Notes: a model not told the origin generated them from the letters alone. A stretch of 7,355 bases of DNA from Pseudanabaena sp. CAN_BIN31 (GCA_026785865.1 JAJAZG010000505.1:1-7355), one strand, 5' to 3'; positions 1-5,729 are shown, numbered from the stretch's first letter. Made by a program: numbers and translations.

Positions 1-386
1 AGCATGATCACTGCGCCAATTGGCACTTCTTCAGCAAGGGTGTCATAAGTAATGCAGCTAATTTGAGAATTTCCGTCAACTTTGCGGCTAGTCAGCGTAA
101 ATTTGTCACCTCTTTCTAAAGTAATCGGGCCATCTTTAAATACACCTAATCGAATTTTGGGCCCTTGCAAATCCTGCAAAATGCCGACAGGTTGATTTAG
201 TTCGCTAGATACTTGGCGAATATTGCAGATGCTGCGATGGTGATCGGCGTGAGTGCCGTGGGAAAAATTGAGGCGGAAAGTACTTGCGCCTGCTTCAATA
301 AGCTGGCGAATCATATCGGGGCTGCTGGTCGCAGGCCCGATAGTAGCAACAATTTTAGTGCGGCGAAAAGTTTCTCTAACGGTCAT
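1..386 (-). CDS. pyk: Pyruvate kinase, N-terminal part (runs off left edge)
   Basis: Pyruvate kinase converts phosphoenolpyruvate and ADP to pyruvate and ATP, the last step of glycolysis, in the cytoplasm. The visible 128 codons hold the start of the TIM barrel: RRTKIVATIGPAT at residues 8-20, then the FRLNFSHG block (37-44) with the Arg, Asn and Ser that bind K+ and substrate phosphate in this family, then QDLQGPKIRLG (71-81), which leads into the B domain. The ATG start is secure because an in-frame TGA lies only two codons upstream, with no start codon between. I see no strong Shine-Dalgarno. The gene is divergent from ribF across a 149-base spacer, in which I found no convincing promoter for either strand. 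The active-site Lys and Glu and the C-terminal domain lie outside the window, so intactness cannot be judged. Many cyanobacteria carry two pyruvate kinases, and I cannot say which this is. Confidence 0.95.
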   Translation of the reverse strand, partial: MTVRETFRRTKIVATIGPATSSPDMIRQLIEAGASTFRLNFSHGTHADHHRSICNIRQVSSELNQPVGILQDLQGPKIRLGVFKDGPITLERGDKFTLTSRKVDGNSQISCITYDTLAEEVPIGAVIM

Positions 387-535
387 GGATTGTCAGCTAA
401 CGGCGAACCTCAAACATACCAGAATCTCATCACAATTCACTCTAGATAATTTACTCATGCCTAGAAACCCAAAAATAGGAGGTTTGTCTAGCACATCTCC
501 CATTTTTTGGTTTCTATTGTGTCAAAATATTAAGC

Positions 536-1501
536 GTGAGAGTAATTTTTGATCCAACCCAAATTTCTCGTCCTACTGCGATCGCCCTCGGCAACTTTGA
601 TGGCGTTCACATAGGACATCGCCATGTGATTGCACCAATTTTGCCCAGTGCTTTGCCCAGTAATTTGCGCGATCGCGCCAACAATTTAACCAGTACCGTT
701 GTTTCTTTCTCGCCACATCCCCAAGAATTTTTTAGCAATAAGACGCGATCGCTGCTTGCGCCTTTTGACGAAAAAGTAGCCTTACTCAAGTCTCTTGGCG
801 TTGAACAATTAGTTTTATTACCATTCGATGCAAATCTTGCAAAACTAACCGCCGCCGAATTTATCCAAAAAATTTTAATTGACTCCTTGCAAGTCGAATT
901 AATCAGCGTTGGTTTTGATTTTCACTTCGGGAGCAAGCGCCAAGGCAATGTTAGTGACTTACAAAACATTTGGAGCGATCGCCTGACTATCATCCCAGAA
1001 CAAACCATGAGCTTCGGCAGTGTAGATCATGCCCCTGTAAGGATTAGTAGCTCAAATGTTCGCACCGCCCTAGCCCAAGGCGAAATCGATCTGGCAAATT
1101 CGTTGCTCGGTCGTCCTTATAACCTTGTCGGTAGAGTCGTGCAAGGCAAGCAATTAGGGCGCACGATTGGTTTCCCGACGGCAAACATAGAACTGCCCAC
1201 CCAAAAGTGTTTGCCGCGTGATGGGGTCTATGCAGTTCAAGCGATCGTCAATCACAAAAAAATCTGCGGCGTGATGAATATTGGCTTGCGTCCAACTGTA
1301 AATGGAGATAAGCGATCGGTCGAAGTACATTTGTTTAATTGGCAAGGCGATCTTTATGACCAAGAGCTAAGCGTCAATCTGATTAAATTTATTCGACCTG
1401 AACAGAAATTTGATTCACTCGATGCTCTCAAAGATCAAATTCAGGTTGATTGCCAGACAGCATTAAACTATTTTGCCCTCGAATCAACTGCGATCTGCTA
1501 A
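536..1501 (+). CDS. ribF: Bifunctional riboflavin kinase / FAD synthetase
   Basis: RibF phosphorylates riboflavin to FMN and then adenylylates FMN to FAD, supplying all cellular flavoenzymes. The 321-residue length is normal for the family. The N-terminal nucleotidyltransferase domain shows GNFDGVHIGH (19-28, the HIGH-like nucleotide site), SFSPHPQEFF, GFDFHFGSKRQGN and ISSSNVRTAL. The riboflavin kinase domain starts near residue 199 and has GRTIGFPTAN (208-217), the phosphate/Mg site, then GVMNIGLRPT and RSVEVHLF with the likely catalytic Glu263. The start is GTG, giving MRVIFDPTQI; no in-frame ATG lies nearby upstream, and no good ribosome binding site precedes it. The AGGAGG at 477-482 is 53 bases away and does not serve this start. 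I saw nothing resembling an FMN riboswitch in the short leader. The gene stands alone on this strand and is followed by a hairpin-rich spacer. Identification is firm; only the exact start is open. Confidence 0.97.
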   Translation: MRVIFDPTQISRPTAIALGNFDGVHIGHRHVIAPILPSALPSNLRDRANNLTSTVVSFSPHPQEFFSNKTRSLLAPFDEKVALLKSLGVEQLVLLPFDANLAKLTAAEFIQKILIDSLQVELISVGFDFHFGSKRQGNVSDLQNIWSDRLTIIPEQTMSFGSVDHAPVRISSSNVRTALAQGEIDLANSLLGRPYNLVGRVVQGKQLGRTIGFPTANIELPTQKCLPRDGVYAVQAIVNHKKICGVMNIGLRPTVNGDKRSVEVHLFNWQGDLYDQELSVNLIKFIRPEQKFDSLDALKDQIQVDCQTALNYFALESTAIC

Positions 1502-1532
1502 AGATTACAGAGCTTTGCTCTATCATAAAACC

Positions 1533-1559
1533 CAGAGAAATCTTTTAAAGATTTCTCTG
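1533..1559 (+). terminator. Perfect hairpin 3' of ribF, possible terminator
   Basis: CAGAGAAATCTT pairs perfectly with AAGATTTCTCTG, giving 12 bp around a three-base loop (TTA), 31 bases after the ribF stop. No T-tract follows (the next bases are CACCACC), so it is not a textbook intrinsic terminator. It may instead stabilise the mRNA 3' end or be a dispersed repeat. A weaker five-pair hairpin at 1509-1521 precedes it. Confidence 0.4.
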
Positions 1560-1634
1560 CACCACCTAAGGCGATTTCTGATAATAAAAATACCAAGATA
1601 GGTAATCGACCAGAAAATATGTTGATATTAGTAG

Positions 1635-1699
1635 GGGCGAAGCATTCCCGCCAATACTTATAAATTTTGAGACATTTTTAATTTGGGAATGCTTCGCCC
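1635..1699. repeat. 15-bp inverted repeat with 35-base spacer
   Basis: GGGCGAAGCATTCCC at 1635-1649 is exactly complementary to GGGAATGCTTCGCCC at 1685-1699. The spacer is AT-rich and non-coding. I see no flanking direct repeat that would mark transposition. The arrangement resembles a small MITE-like or REP-like intergenic element, but copies elsewhere in the genome would be needed to show that. Confidence 0.65.
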
Positions 1700-1741
1700 A
1701 AACCTCGCAACGCAGGGACAATTTATCGTTTAGGGCGAAAA

Positions 1742-1808
1742 GGGTTTAGCATTTGCGAAGTGAGATTTCGGTGATGAGTTGAGATATGGTGGCGCAAATG
1801 CTAAACCC
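1742..1808. repeat. 16-bp inverted repeat with 35-base spacer
   Basis: GGGTTTAGCATTTGCG at 1742-1757 is exactly complementary to CGCAAATGCTAAACCC at 1793-1808. The spacer is 35 bases, the same length as in the neighbouring repeat at 1635-1699. The arms of the two repeats are different but share the layout GGG...GCATT. No target duplication is evident. This is probably a second small intergenic element of similar architecture. Confidence 0.65.
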
Positions 1809-1878
1809 CTACCATTGGGATATTTTTTTTTAGAAAGCTTCTAAAGTAATAATAGTCTGTGAAGTCACTGCCTTCAAT

Positions 1879-2466
1879 CTAAGTACGGCGGCGCAAACGG
1901 GGGCGATTGCGCTCGGATTTATCACGTTCGTAATTAATTAGTCTGCCGTAATATTCATGTTTAGCCAGATTTAACGATAGGAAAACATGCTCTCTGGCAT
2001 TACCAAAACCTTTGCGCGTAAAGAAATTAATTGCTGGCGTATTCGCGGGATCGGTATCCACGAGCATAAACCGCACATTATCCTCAATCATCCGCTCGAT
2101 AATTTTATCGACAAGGCGATCGGCGATGCCGCGACGTTGAAAGCTAGGACAAATACCTAGCCAAGTTATATACCCATATTTCCATGAAGCCTTAATAATA
2201 ATTGTGCCGAGAATAAATCCCGCTAGTTGATCATCGACTTCGGCAACTAAGCAATACTCTGAATCAGTGTTATACATACCGATCACCTCCCACTCGTCCC
2301 ATGTCCGATAGAGATATGGATATAAATCACTGGTAAATAATTGTTCGCCTAAGTGAAAAATCGGCGCAATATCATCAATATTCATTTCGCGGATCGAGAT
2401 ACTATGGCTTTCAGGGCGATCGCGATCGCTATCTTTATCAGTAGACCTATCTGGCAAGTCATTCAC
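1879..2466 (-). CDS. GNAT-family N-acetyltransferase
   Basis: This is a 195-residue protein of the GCN5-related acetyltransferase fold, which moves an acetyl group from acetyl-CoA to an amine. After a charged, probably disordered N-terminus (1-20), strand 1 begins near residue 22 (SISIREMNIDDI). YCLVAEVDDQLAGFILG (71-87) is the central hairpin. WLGICPSFQRRGIADRLV (102-119) is motif A, with the acetyl-CoA pyrophosphate loop QRRGIA. NTPAINFFTRKGF (142-154) is motif B. The short C-terminal tail HEYYGRLINYERD and an Arg-rich end are unassigned. The layout is RimI-like, but the substrate cannot be told from sequence, so no symbol is given. The start chosen is GTG; Met28 is too late because it would remove strand 1. 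Two overlapping HIP1 octamers encode part of the Asp/Arg-rich N-terminus. A 9-codon ORF (minus 2492-2463) ends at TGA overlapping this GTG. Confidence 0.88.
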   Translation of the reverse strand: MNDLPDRSTDKDSDRDRPESHSISIREMNIDDIAPIFHLGEQLFTSDLYPYLYRTWDEWEVIGMYNTDSEYCLVAEVDDQLAGFILGTIIIKASWKYGYITWLGICPSFQRRGIADRLVDKIIERMIEDNVRFMLVDTDPANTPAINFFTRKGFGNAREHVFLSLNLAKHEYYGRLINYERDKSERNRPRLRRRT

Positions 2467-2515
2467 GATAGTTTTCTCAATAGTAAATACATTTTGATCT
2501 TAAATTTGATCTCAA

Positions 2516-2537
2516 ACAAGGGGCTTAAGCCCCTTGT
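2516..2537. repeat. 22-base perfect palindrome
   Basis: ACAAGGGGCTT is followed directly by its exact reverse complement, so a stem of nine pairs with a TTAA loop is possible. It lies in the divergent spacer between the GNAT gene and petB, upstream of the likely petB promoter. No T-tract follows on either strand, so terminator function is doubtful. It could be a dispersed palindromic repeat or a protein-binding site. Confidence 0.55.
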
Positions 2538-2590
2538 CTACAGAAATCTAATATGAGTTGCTAAATTTTGTTAAAAAATAATTCTTAACT

Positions 2591-2619
2591 TTGCTTAAAC
2601 TTAACAAAAGCCTTAAAAT
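2591..2619 (+). promoter_or_regulatory. Probable sigma-70 promoter of petB-petD
   Basis: TTGCTT (2591-2596) and TAAAAT (2614-2619) are separated by exactly 17 bases and match the -35 and -10 consensus at four and five of six positions. Transcription would begin near 2626, about 49 bases before petB. A perfect 9-bp inverted repeat, TTTTGTTAA (2566-2574) and TTAACAAAA (2601-2609), brackets the -35 box and could be an operator. This is a pattern call only. Confidence 0.5.
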
Positions 2620-2630
2620 ATATTACAGAT

Positions 2631-2678
2631 ATGAAAAAATTGTTAACTACTGCAATCTTAGGTTTTTCAATTACATGA
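2631..2678 (+). CDS. Putative 15-codon upstream ORF overlapping petB start
   Basis: An ATG-started ORF encodes MKKLLTTAILGFSIT and stops at TGA, which overlaps the petB ATG as ATGA. That geometry is typical of translational coupling. The peptide has two lysines followed by a hydrophobic run, like the front of a signal peptide or membrane helix. Its ATG would be only about five bases from the predicted transcription start, and no Shine-Dalgarno precedes it. petB itself has only a weak TTAGGT ribosome site. It could be a regulatory leader, a relic of a lost gene start, or chance in AT-rich DNA. No family is recognised. Confidence 0.3.
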   Translation: MKKLLTTAILGFSIT

Positions 2679-3322
2679 GTAAAGTTTACGATTGGTTTAA
2701 CGATCGCCTTGAAGTCGGGGCGCTCGCTGAGGACATTACTAGTAAGTATGTTCCCCCTCACGTCAATATCTTTTATTGCTTGGGTGGCATCACCCTCACC
2801 TGCTTCCTGATTCAGTTCGCGACAGGTTTCGCGATGACCTTTTATTACAAGCCATCCGTAACCGAAGCGTTTGATTCAGTACGCTACATCATGACTGAAG
2901 TTAACTTCGGTTGGTTGGTGCGTTCGGTTCATCGTTGGTCGGCAAGCATGATGGTCTTGATGATGATCTTGCACACTTTCCGCGTGTACCTTACTGGCGG
3001 TTTCAAAAAGCCTCGCGAATTGACTTGGATCACTGGCGTAATCCTTGCCCTGATCACCGTTACTTTCGGTGTAACTGGCTATTCCTTGCCTTGGGATCAA
3101 GTTGGTTATTGGGCAGTCAAGATCGTATCTGGCGTACCTGATGCAATTCCTGTGGTCGGTGGCACTTTGGTTGAGCTATTGCGCGGCGGTCAGAGCGTTG
3201 GTCAAGCAACTCTCACCCGTTTCTACAGCTTACATACCTTTGTCTTACCTTGGTTAATCGCCGTATTTATGCTTGCTCACTTCTTGATGATTCGTAAGCA
3301 AGGCATTTCTGGTCCTTTGTAA
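2675..3322 (+). CDS. petB: Cytochrome b6 of the b6f complex
   Basis: Cytochrome b6 is the four-helix haem-binding core of the thylakoid cytochrome b6f complex, which oxidises plastoquinol and passes electrons toward plastocyanin or cytochrome c6 in photosynthesis. From this ATG (MSKVYDWFNDRLE) the protein is 215 residues, exactly the usual length; a longer in-frame reading from TTG at 2591 adds 28 unconserved residues and is rejected. The four axial haem ligands are present at the standard positions: His86 (SVHRWSASMM), His100 (MMILH), His187 (YSLHTF) and His202 (AHFLMIRKQG). Cys35 (NIFYC), which holds the extra haem c(i) by a single thioether, is also present. GYSLPWDQVGYWAVKIVSGVP (135-155) is the conserved Qo-side loop region. 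petD follows 75 bases later, the standard pairing. Identification is certain. Confidence 0.99.
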   Translation: MSKVYDWFNDRLEVGALAEDITSKYVPPHVNIFYCLGGITLTCFLIQFATGFAMTFYYKPSVTEAFDSVRYIMTEVNFGWLVRSVHRWSASMMVLMMILHTFRVYLTGGFKKPRELTWITGVILALITVTFGVTGYSLPWDQVGYWAVKIVSGVPDAIPVVGGTLVELLRGGQSVGQATLTRFYSLHTFVLPWLIAVFMLAHFLMIRKQGISGPL

Positions 3323-3330
3323 GGTTTCCG

Positions 3331-3356
3331 ATCTTAGACAAATGTTTAAGATTTTT
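3331..3356 (+). terminator. Terminator-like hairpin between petB and petD
   Basis: ATCTTAGAC (3331-3339) pairs with GTTTAAGAT (3344-3352) through nine pairs including one G-U, around an AAAT loop. The run of five T at 3352-3356 overlaps its last base. The stem is AU-rich and so probably weak. It could cause partial termination or mark an mRNA end that lets petB exceed petD, or have no effect. Confidence 0.3.
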
Positions 3357-3397
3357 CTATTAGATAATTTTAAAGAACTAAGCTACAGAGCAATAAA

Positions 3398-3883
3398 ATG
3401 GCAAAGACTGAAAAGCTCCCCGATTTAAACGATCCAATTTTGCGGGCAAAATTGGAAAAAAACATGGGTCATAATTACTACGGCGAACCAGCTTGGCCGA
3501 ATGATCTCTTGTATATGTTCCCCGTTGTCATCACTGGCACGATCGCTTTGATTACTGGTTTGGCAGTGCTTGACCCGACCATGATCGGCGAACCTGCAAA
3601 TCCTTTCGCAACTCCTTTGGAAATTTTGCCAGAGTGGTTCTTGTACCCTGCGTTCCAAATTTTGCGGATCGTTCCTAATAAACTTTTGGGCGTATTGCTG
3701 CAAAGTTTAATTCCTGTTGGCTTGATCCTCATTCCTTTCATTGAGAATGTAAACAAGTTCCAAAATCCCTTCCGCCGCCCTGTGGCGATGGCTGTGTTCT
3801 TGTTTGGTACTGCTGTTACCCTCTGGTTAGGAATTGGCTCCACTATGCCAATCGACAAGTCTTTGACTTTAGGCTTGTTCTAA
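3398..3883 (+). CDS. petD: Cytochrome b6f subunit IV
   Basis: Subunit IV is the three-helix partner of cytochrome b6 and supplies part of the plastoquinol oxidation (Qo) site. The 161 residues match the normal length of about 160. Conserved blocks are MGHNYYGEPAWPNDLLYMFP (23-42), DPTMIGEPANPFATPLEILP (59-78), FQILRIVPNKLLGVL (86-100), ENVNKFQNPFRRP (116-128) and the C-terminal PIDKSLTLGLF. One residue is unusual: the Qo motif, normally PEWY, reads P78-E79-W80-F81 here (Tyr to Phe, codon TTC), followed by LYPAFQILR. Glu79, the proposed proton acceptor, is kept. The ATG start gives MAKTEKLPDL; the ribosome site is weak (ACAGAG about ten bases upstream). It is expected to be transcribed with petB. 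Two hairpins follow the stop codon. Confidence 0.99.
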   Translation: MAKTEKLPDLNDPILRAKLEKNMGHNYYGEPAWPNDLLYMFPVVITGTIALITGLAVLDPTMIGEPANPFATPLEILPEWFLYPAFQILRIVPNKLLGVLLQSLIPVGLILIPFIENVNKFQNPFRRPVAMAVFLFGTAVTLWLGIGSTMPIDKSLTLGLF

Positions 3884-3893
3884 ATAGAGCGCC

Positions 3894-3927
3894 TAGAAAC
3901 GGTGCGATCGCCCCGTCTCTAGTTTTT
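3894..3927 (+). terminator. Possible petD terminator
   Basis: TAGAAACGG (3894-3902) and CCGTCTCTA (3913-3921) pair with one mismatch, enclosing a loop that contains a HIP1 octamer. A T5 run follows at 3923-3927. This lies 10 bases after the petD stop, and a stronger hairpin at 3935-3977 backs it up. Confidence 0.35.
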
Positions 3928-3934
3928 GGGAGAC

Positions 3935-3977
3935 AACCAAAAAGAGTTTCGAGCAATGCTCGAAACTCTTTTTGGTT
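3935..3977. terminator. Strong bidirectional terminator after petD
   Basis: This is a perfect 20-bp stem with a three-base AAT loop. Its inner half is GAGTTTCGAGC/GCTCGAAACTC, and the outer half is an A-tract opposite CTTTTTGGTT. It sits between petD on the plus strand and the convergent 80-residue gene on the minus strand. The A and T tracts built into the stem let it work in either direction. Confidence 0.8.
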
Positions 3978-3996
3978 TGGCTTGGTGTCAATAATC

Positions 3997-4239
3997 CTAG
4001 CGACTCAAGAAAAATTCTGATAAAGCTTTGACGGCAGGAGAAAGAATAACAACGGCGGCGGAGGCGCTGATAAGTCCAAACGCTAAACTAACTACCTGTG
4101 TTGATGATCGCTGATAAGCATCAATTCTGATATTCGCTTCTTTAATATCAGATTCAAGTTTTGCAAATTTCTGATCAACATCAGCCTTTAGCTCTTGAAA
4201 ATTCCGTAATACTTGCTGCTGAAAATCTTCTTGTGACAT
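3997..4239 (-). CDS. Small coiled-coil membrane protein, function unknown
   Basis: This 80-residue protein belongs to no family I recognise by name. Residues 5-41 are a charged amphipathic helix (FQQQVLRNFQELKADVDQKF then AKLESDIKEANIRID) with heptad spacing typical of a coiled coil. Residues about 48-67 (QVVSLAFGLISASAAVVILS) form one probable membrane helix, and a short tail KALSEFFLSR ends the protein. It therefore looks like a tail-anchored protein with a cytoplasmic coiled coil, a layout seen in many small hypothetical proteins. The ATG start has no strong Shine-Dalgarno. It lies 42 bases downstream of tRNA-Arg on the same strand and could share its transcript; the shared hairpin terminator follows its stop by 19 bases. 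A clean membrane-protein composition argues for a real gene, but no function should be inferred. Confidence 0.7.
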   Translation of the reverse strand: MSQEDFQQQVLRNFQELKADVDQKFAKLESDIKEANIRIDAYQRSSTQVVSLAFGLISASAAVVILSPAVKALSEFFLSR

Positions 4240-4281
4240 TTATTTTTGTTGTCAGTGTTTTTAAAAATATGTCTAAAACAA

Positions 4282-4355
4282 CGAGACTGATCGGGATCGA
4301 ACCGATGGCCTAGCGCTTAGGAGGCGCTCGCTCTATCCAACTGAGCTACAGTCTC
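4282..4355 (-). tRNA. tRNA-Arg (anticodon CCU)
   Basis: Read on the minus strand this folds as a complete 74-base cloverleaf. The acceptor stem GAGACTG/CAGTCTC is fully paired, the D stem is GCTC/GAGC, the anticodon stem is AGCGC/GCGCT around loop CTCCTAA, and the T stem is ATCGG/CCGAT around TTCGATC. Anticodon CCT reads the AGG arginine codon. The discriminator base is G and the CCA tail is not encoded, as is common in cyanobacteria. No intron or mismatch is visible. Confidence 0.96.
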
Positions 4356-4402
4356 AATACTATGTGTAATTACATACATGTAATCACAGAAGTCGCTCAG
4401 AC

Positions 4403-4430
4403 ATTATAGCAATTGAGCGTGAAAAGTTAA
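4403..4430 (-). promoter_or_regulatory. Possible promoter of tRNA-Arg
   Basis: On the minus strand TATAAT (4408-4403) is a perfect -10 box. TTAACT (4430-4425), 16 bases upstream, matches four of six -35 bases. Transcription would start near 4396, about 40 bases before the mature tRNA. The candidate lies just past the tldE stop, so readthrough from tldE is also possible. Confidence 0.4.
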
Positions 4431-5729
4431 TTATTGGCTAGTGATTGACAAGCCCTCCACGATCATCGCGGGTACATATAATGAGCCGTGCCATTGCCGA
4501 TCGCTACCCACAGCAGTCACATGATTGAGCGCGGTATAGACATTTCCTGATAGCATCGTGTCCTTGACTCGTCCGATGATTTTGCCATTTTTGACGCGAT
4601 AGCCCAGATCGACATTAATCGAAAAATCTCCTGATATATCGGTGTCATCACCCAATACTTGATCGACGATTAAGCCGTTTTTTAAGGTTGCCGCAAGTTC
4701 GACAATATCGCCTTGGATCGTTTGGCTAGCGGCGATCGCTAAATTAAATAGACCAGGGCTAGGATAGTTACCTAAATCGCCGCGAAAACCATTGCCTGTT
4801 GGGGTGATTCCTAATTCTTGGCAAGTGCGGATATCGCCGTAAAATCTTTGTAAAACACCGCGATCAATCCAAGTAATTTCTTGCGTTGGCGTGCCTTCAT
4901 CATCAAAAGGCAAACTATAAATCCCAAAACTTGGATGTTGAGTGACGGTGAAAATATCAGAAATTACGGGTTGATTGATTTTATCGAGCCAAGGTGTTGC
5001 TTTTTGTTGGACTTGTCGCCCACTCATGGCGATCGCCACAACACCCCAGAGCAAATCCGCCGCTTTGCCTGTAAAGATCACAGGTACTTTGCCAGATGGC
5101 GCTGGGGCATTTTTCTTTGCCCAGCCGAGATATTGCAATACTTTTTGGGCGATCGCCTCTGGTGGTAGATTACCGCGCTCCGATTGACCATACCAAACAT
5201 TGAGGAAGTCATCACCTCGCGTCAACTCGGCACTCAGAGACGCATCCACCGTAATATCCGTATAGCCACAGTCTAAGCCTTTACTATTGAGGATTCGCAC
5301 TGTCTCATGTCCGCAGTCCCATTCTGCGCCACAAATTGCTTCAGGATAAGGCTCTAGCACTTGCGCGATCGCCTGTTTTCCCCAATCGATCATTTGCTCG
5401 ACGCTGACCTCCTGCCCATAAAGTTTGGGATAGTCCGAAATCGTTGAGTCACGTAATAAAATCTCTTCAGGTTCATTTAAGGCGCTTAAGGCGATCGCTT
5501 GCTGCACTAAAGATTCTGGCTCGACCGCACCATAGGCGATCGCTAACCCCACGCGGTTATCTTTCCAAATTCGTAAGCCCACGCCTTCTGAATCGATGCT
5601 TTCTAGCTGTTTAAGTCGATTTGCTTCAAAAAAGACTGGACGCGAAACTGAACTTGATGCATATACTTCGGCAGCTTCAGCGCCAGATTTGAGGGCAATT
5701 TCTAATAGTTGTTCGGGTTCGATGGTCAT
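4431..5729 (-). CDS. tldE: TldE/PmbA-type subunit of the TldD/TldE protease
   Basis: TldD and TldE form a cytoplasmic heterodimeric metalloprotease that trims unfolded or leader peptides, first known from maturation of microcin B17 and from CcdA degradation. This 432-residue protein has the family layout: an N-terminal domain (about 8-80, with GAEAAEVYASSS and the GVGLRIWKDNRVG block), a middle domain (about 110-215) and a C-terminal domain (about 215-430) with LPFDDEGTPTQ (273-283) and GDFSINVDLGYRVKNGKI (367-384) then GRVKDTMLSGN (386-396). No HExxxH zinc motif is present; TldD carries that, which places this protein on the TldE/PmbA side. The ATG start is well supported by the conserved N-terminus. 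The gene stands alone, divergent from ecfT, with an extended -10-like TGCTATATT (minus 5745-5737) just before it. TldD is not in the window. Confidence 0.93.
   Translation of the reverse strand: MTIEPEQLLEIALKSGAEAAEVYASSSVSRPVFFEANRLKQLESIDSEGVGLRIWKDNRVGLAIAYGAVEPESLVQQAIALSALNEPEEILLRDSTISDYPKLYGQEVSVEQMIDWGKQAIAQVLEPYPEAICGAEWDCGHETVRILNSKGLDCGYTDITVDASLSAELTRGDDFLNVWYGQSERGNLPPEAIAQKVLQYLGWAKKNAPAPSGKVPVIFTGKAADLLWGVVAIAMSGRQVQQKATPWLDKINQPVISDIFTVTQHPSFGIYSLPFDDEGTPTQEITWIDRGVLQRFYGDIRTCQELGITPTGNGFRGDLGNYPSPGLFNLAIAASQTIQGDIVELAATLKNGLIVDQVLGDDTDISGDFSINVDLGYRVKNGKIIGRVKDTMLSGNVYTALNHVTAVGSDRQWHGSLYVPAMIVEGLSITSQ

Larger units (their letters stand above)
1502..1878. other. Non-coding spacer rich in inverted repeats
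   Basis: This 377-base gap lies between the 3' ends of ribF and the convergent GNAT gene. I see no plausible gene in it. It contains four inverted repeats: a small AGAGC-TTT-GCTCT hairpin (1509-1521), a 12-bp hairpin (1533-1559), and two longer repeats with 35-base spacers (1635-1699 and 1742-1808), the last three listed separately. A T9 run followed by a 6-bp stem (TTAGAA/TTCTAA) lies around 1827-1844. The rest is AT-rich. The composition suggests accumulated small dispersed repeats rather than a decayed gene. Confidence 0.7.

Noticed and set aside
477..482. AGGAGG as ribosome site for ribF or a small ORF
   Set aside because: It is 53 bases from the ribF start. The only nearby start (TTG at 484) is one base away, too close to use.
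387..535. FMN riboswitch before ribF
   Set aside because: The spacer is short and I saw none of the conserved RFN-element blocks.
2591..2674. Longer petB start at TTG 2591
   Set aside because: The added 28 residues are not found in cytochrome b6, and the TTG overlaps the likely -35 box. ATG at 2675 gives the standard 215 residues.
3478..3858. 126-codon minus-strand frame opposite petD
   Set aside because: It is the antisense of a fully conserved gene and has no recognisable domain of its own.
4366..4377. NtcA-type site (GTA-N8-TAC)
   Set aside because: GTAATTACATAC has a six-base spacer rather than eight; the surrounding imperfect inverted repeat is AT-rich.
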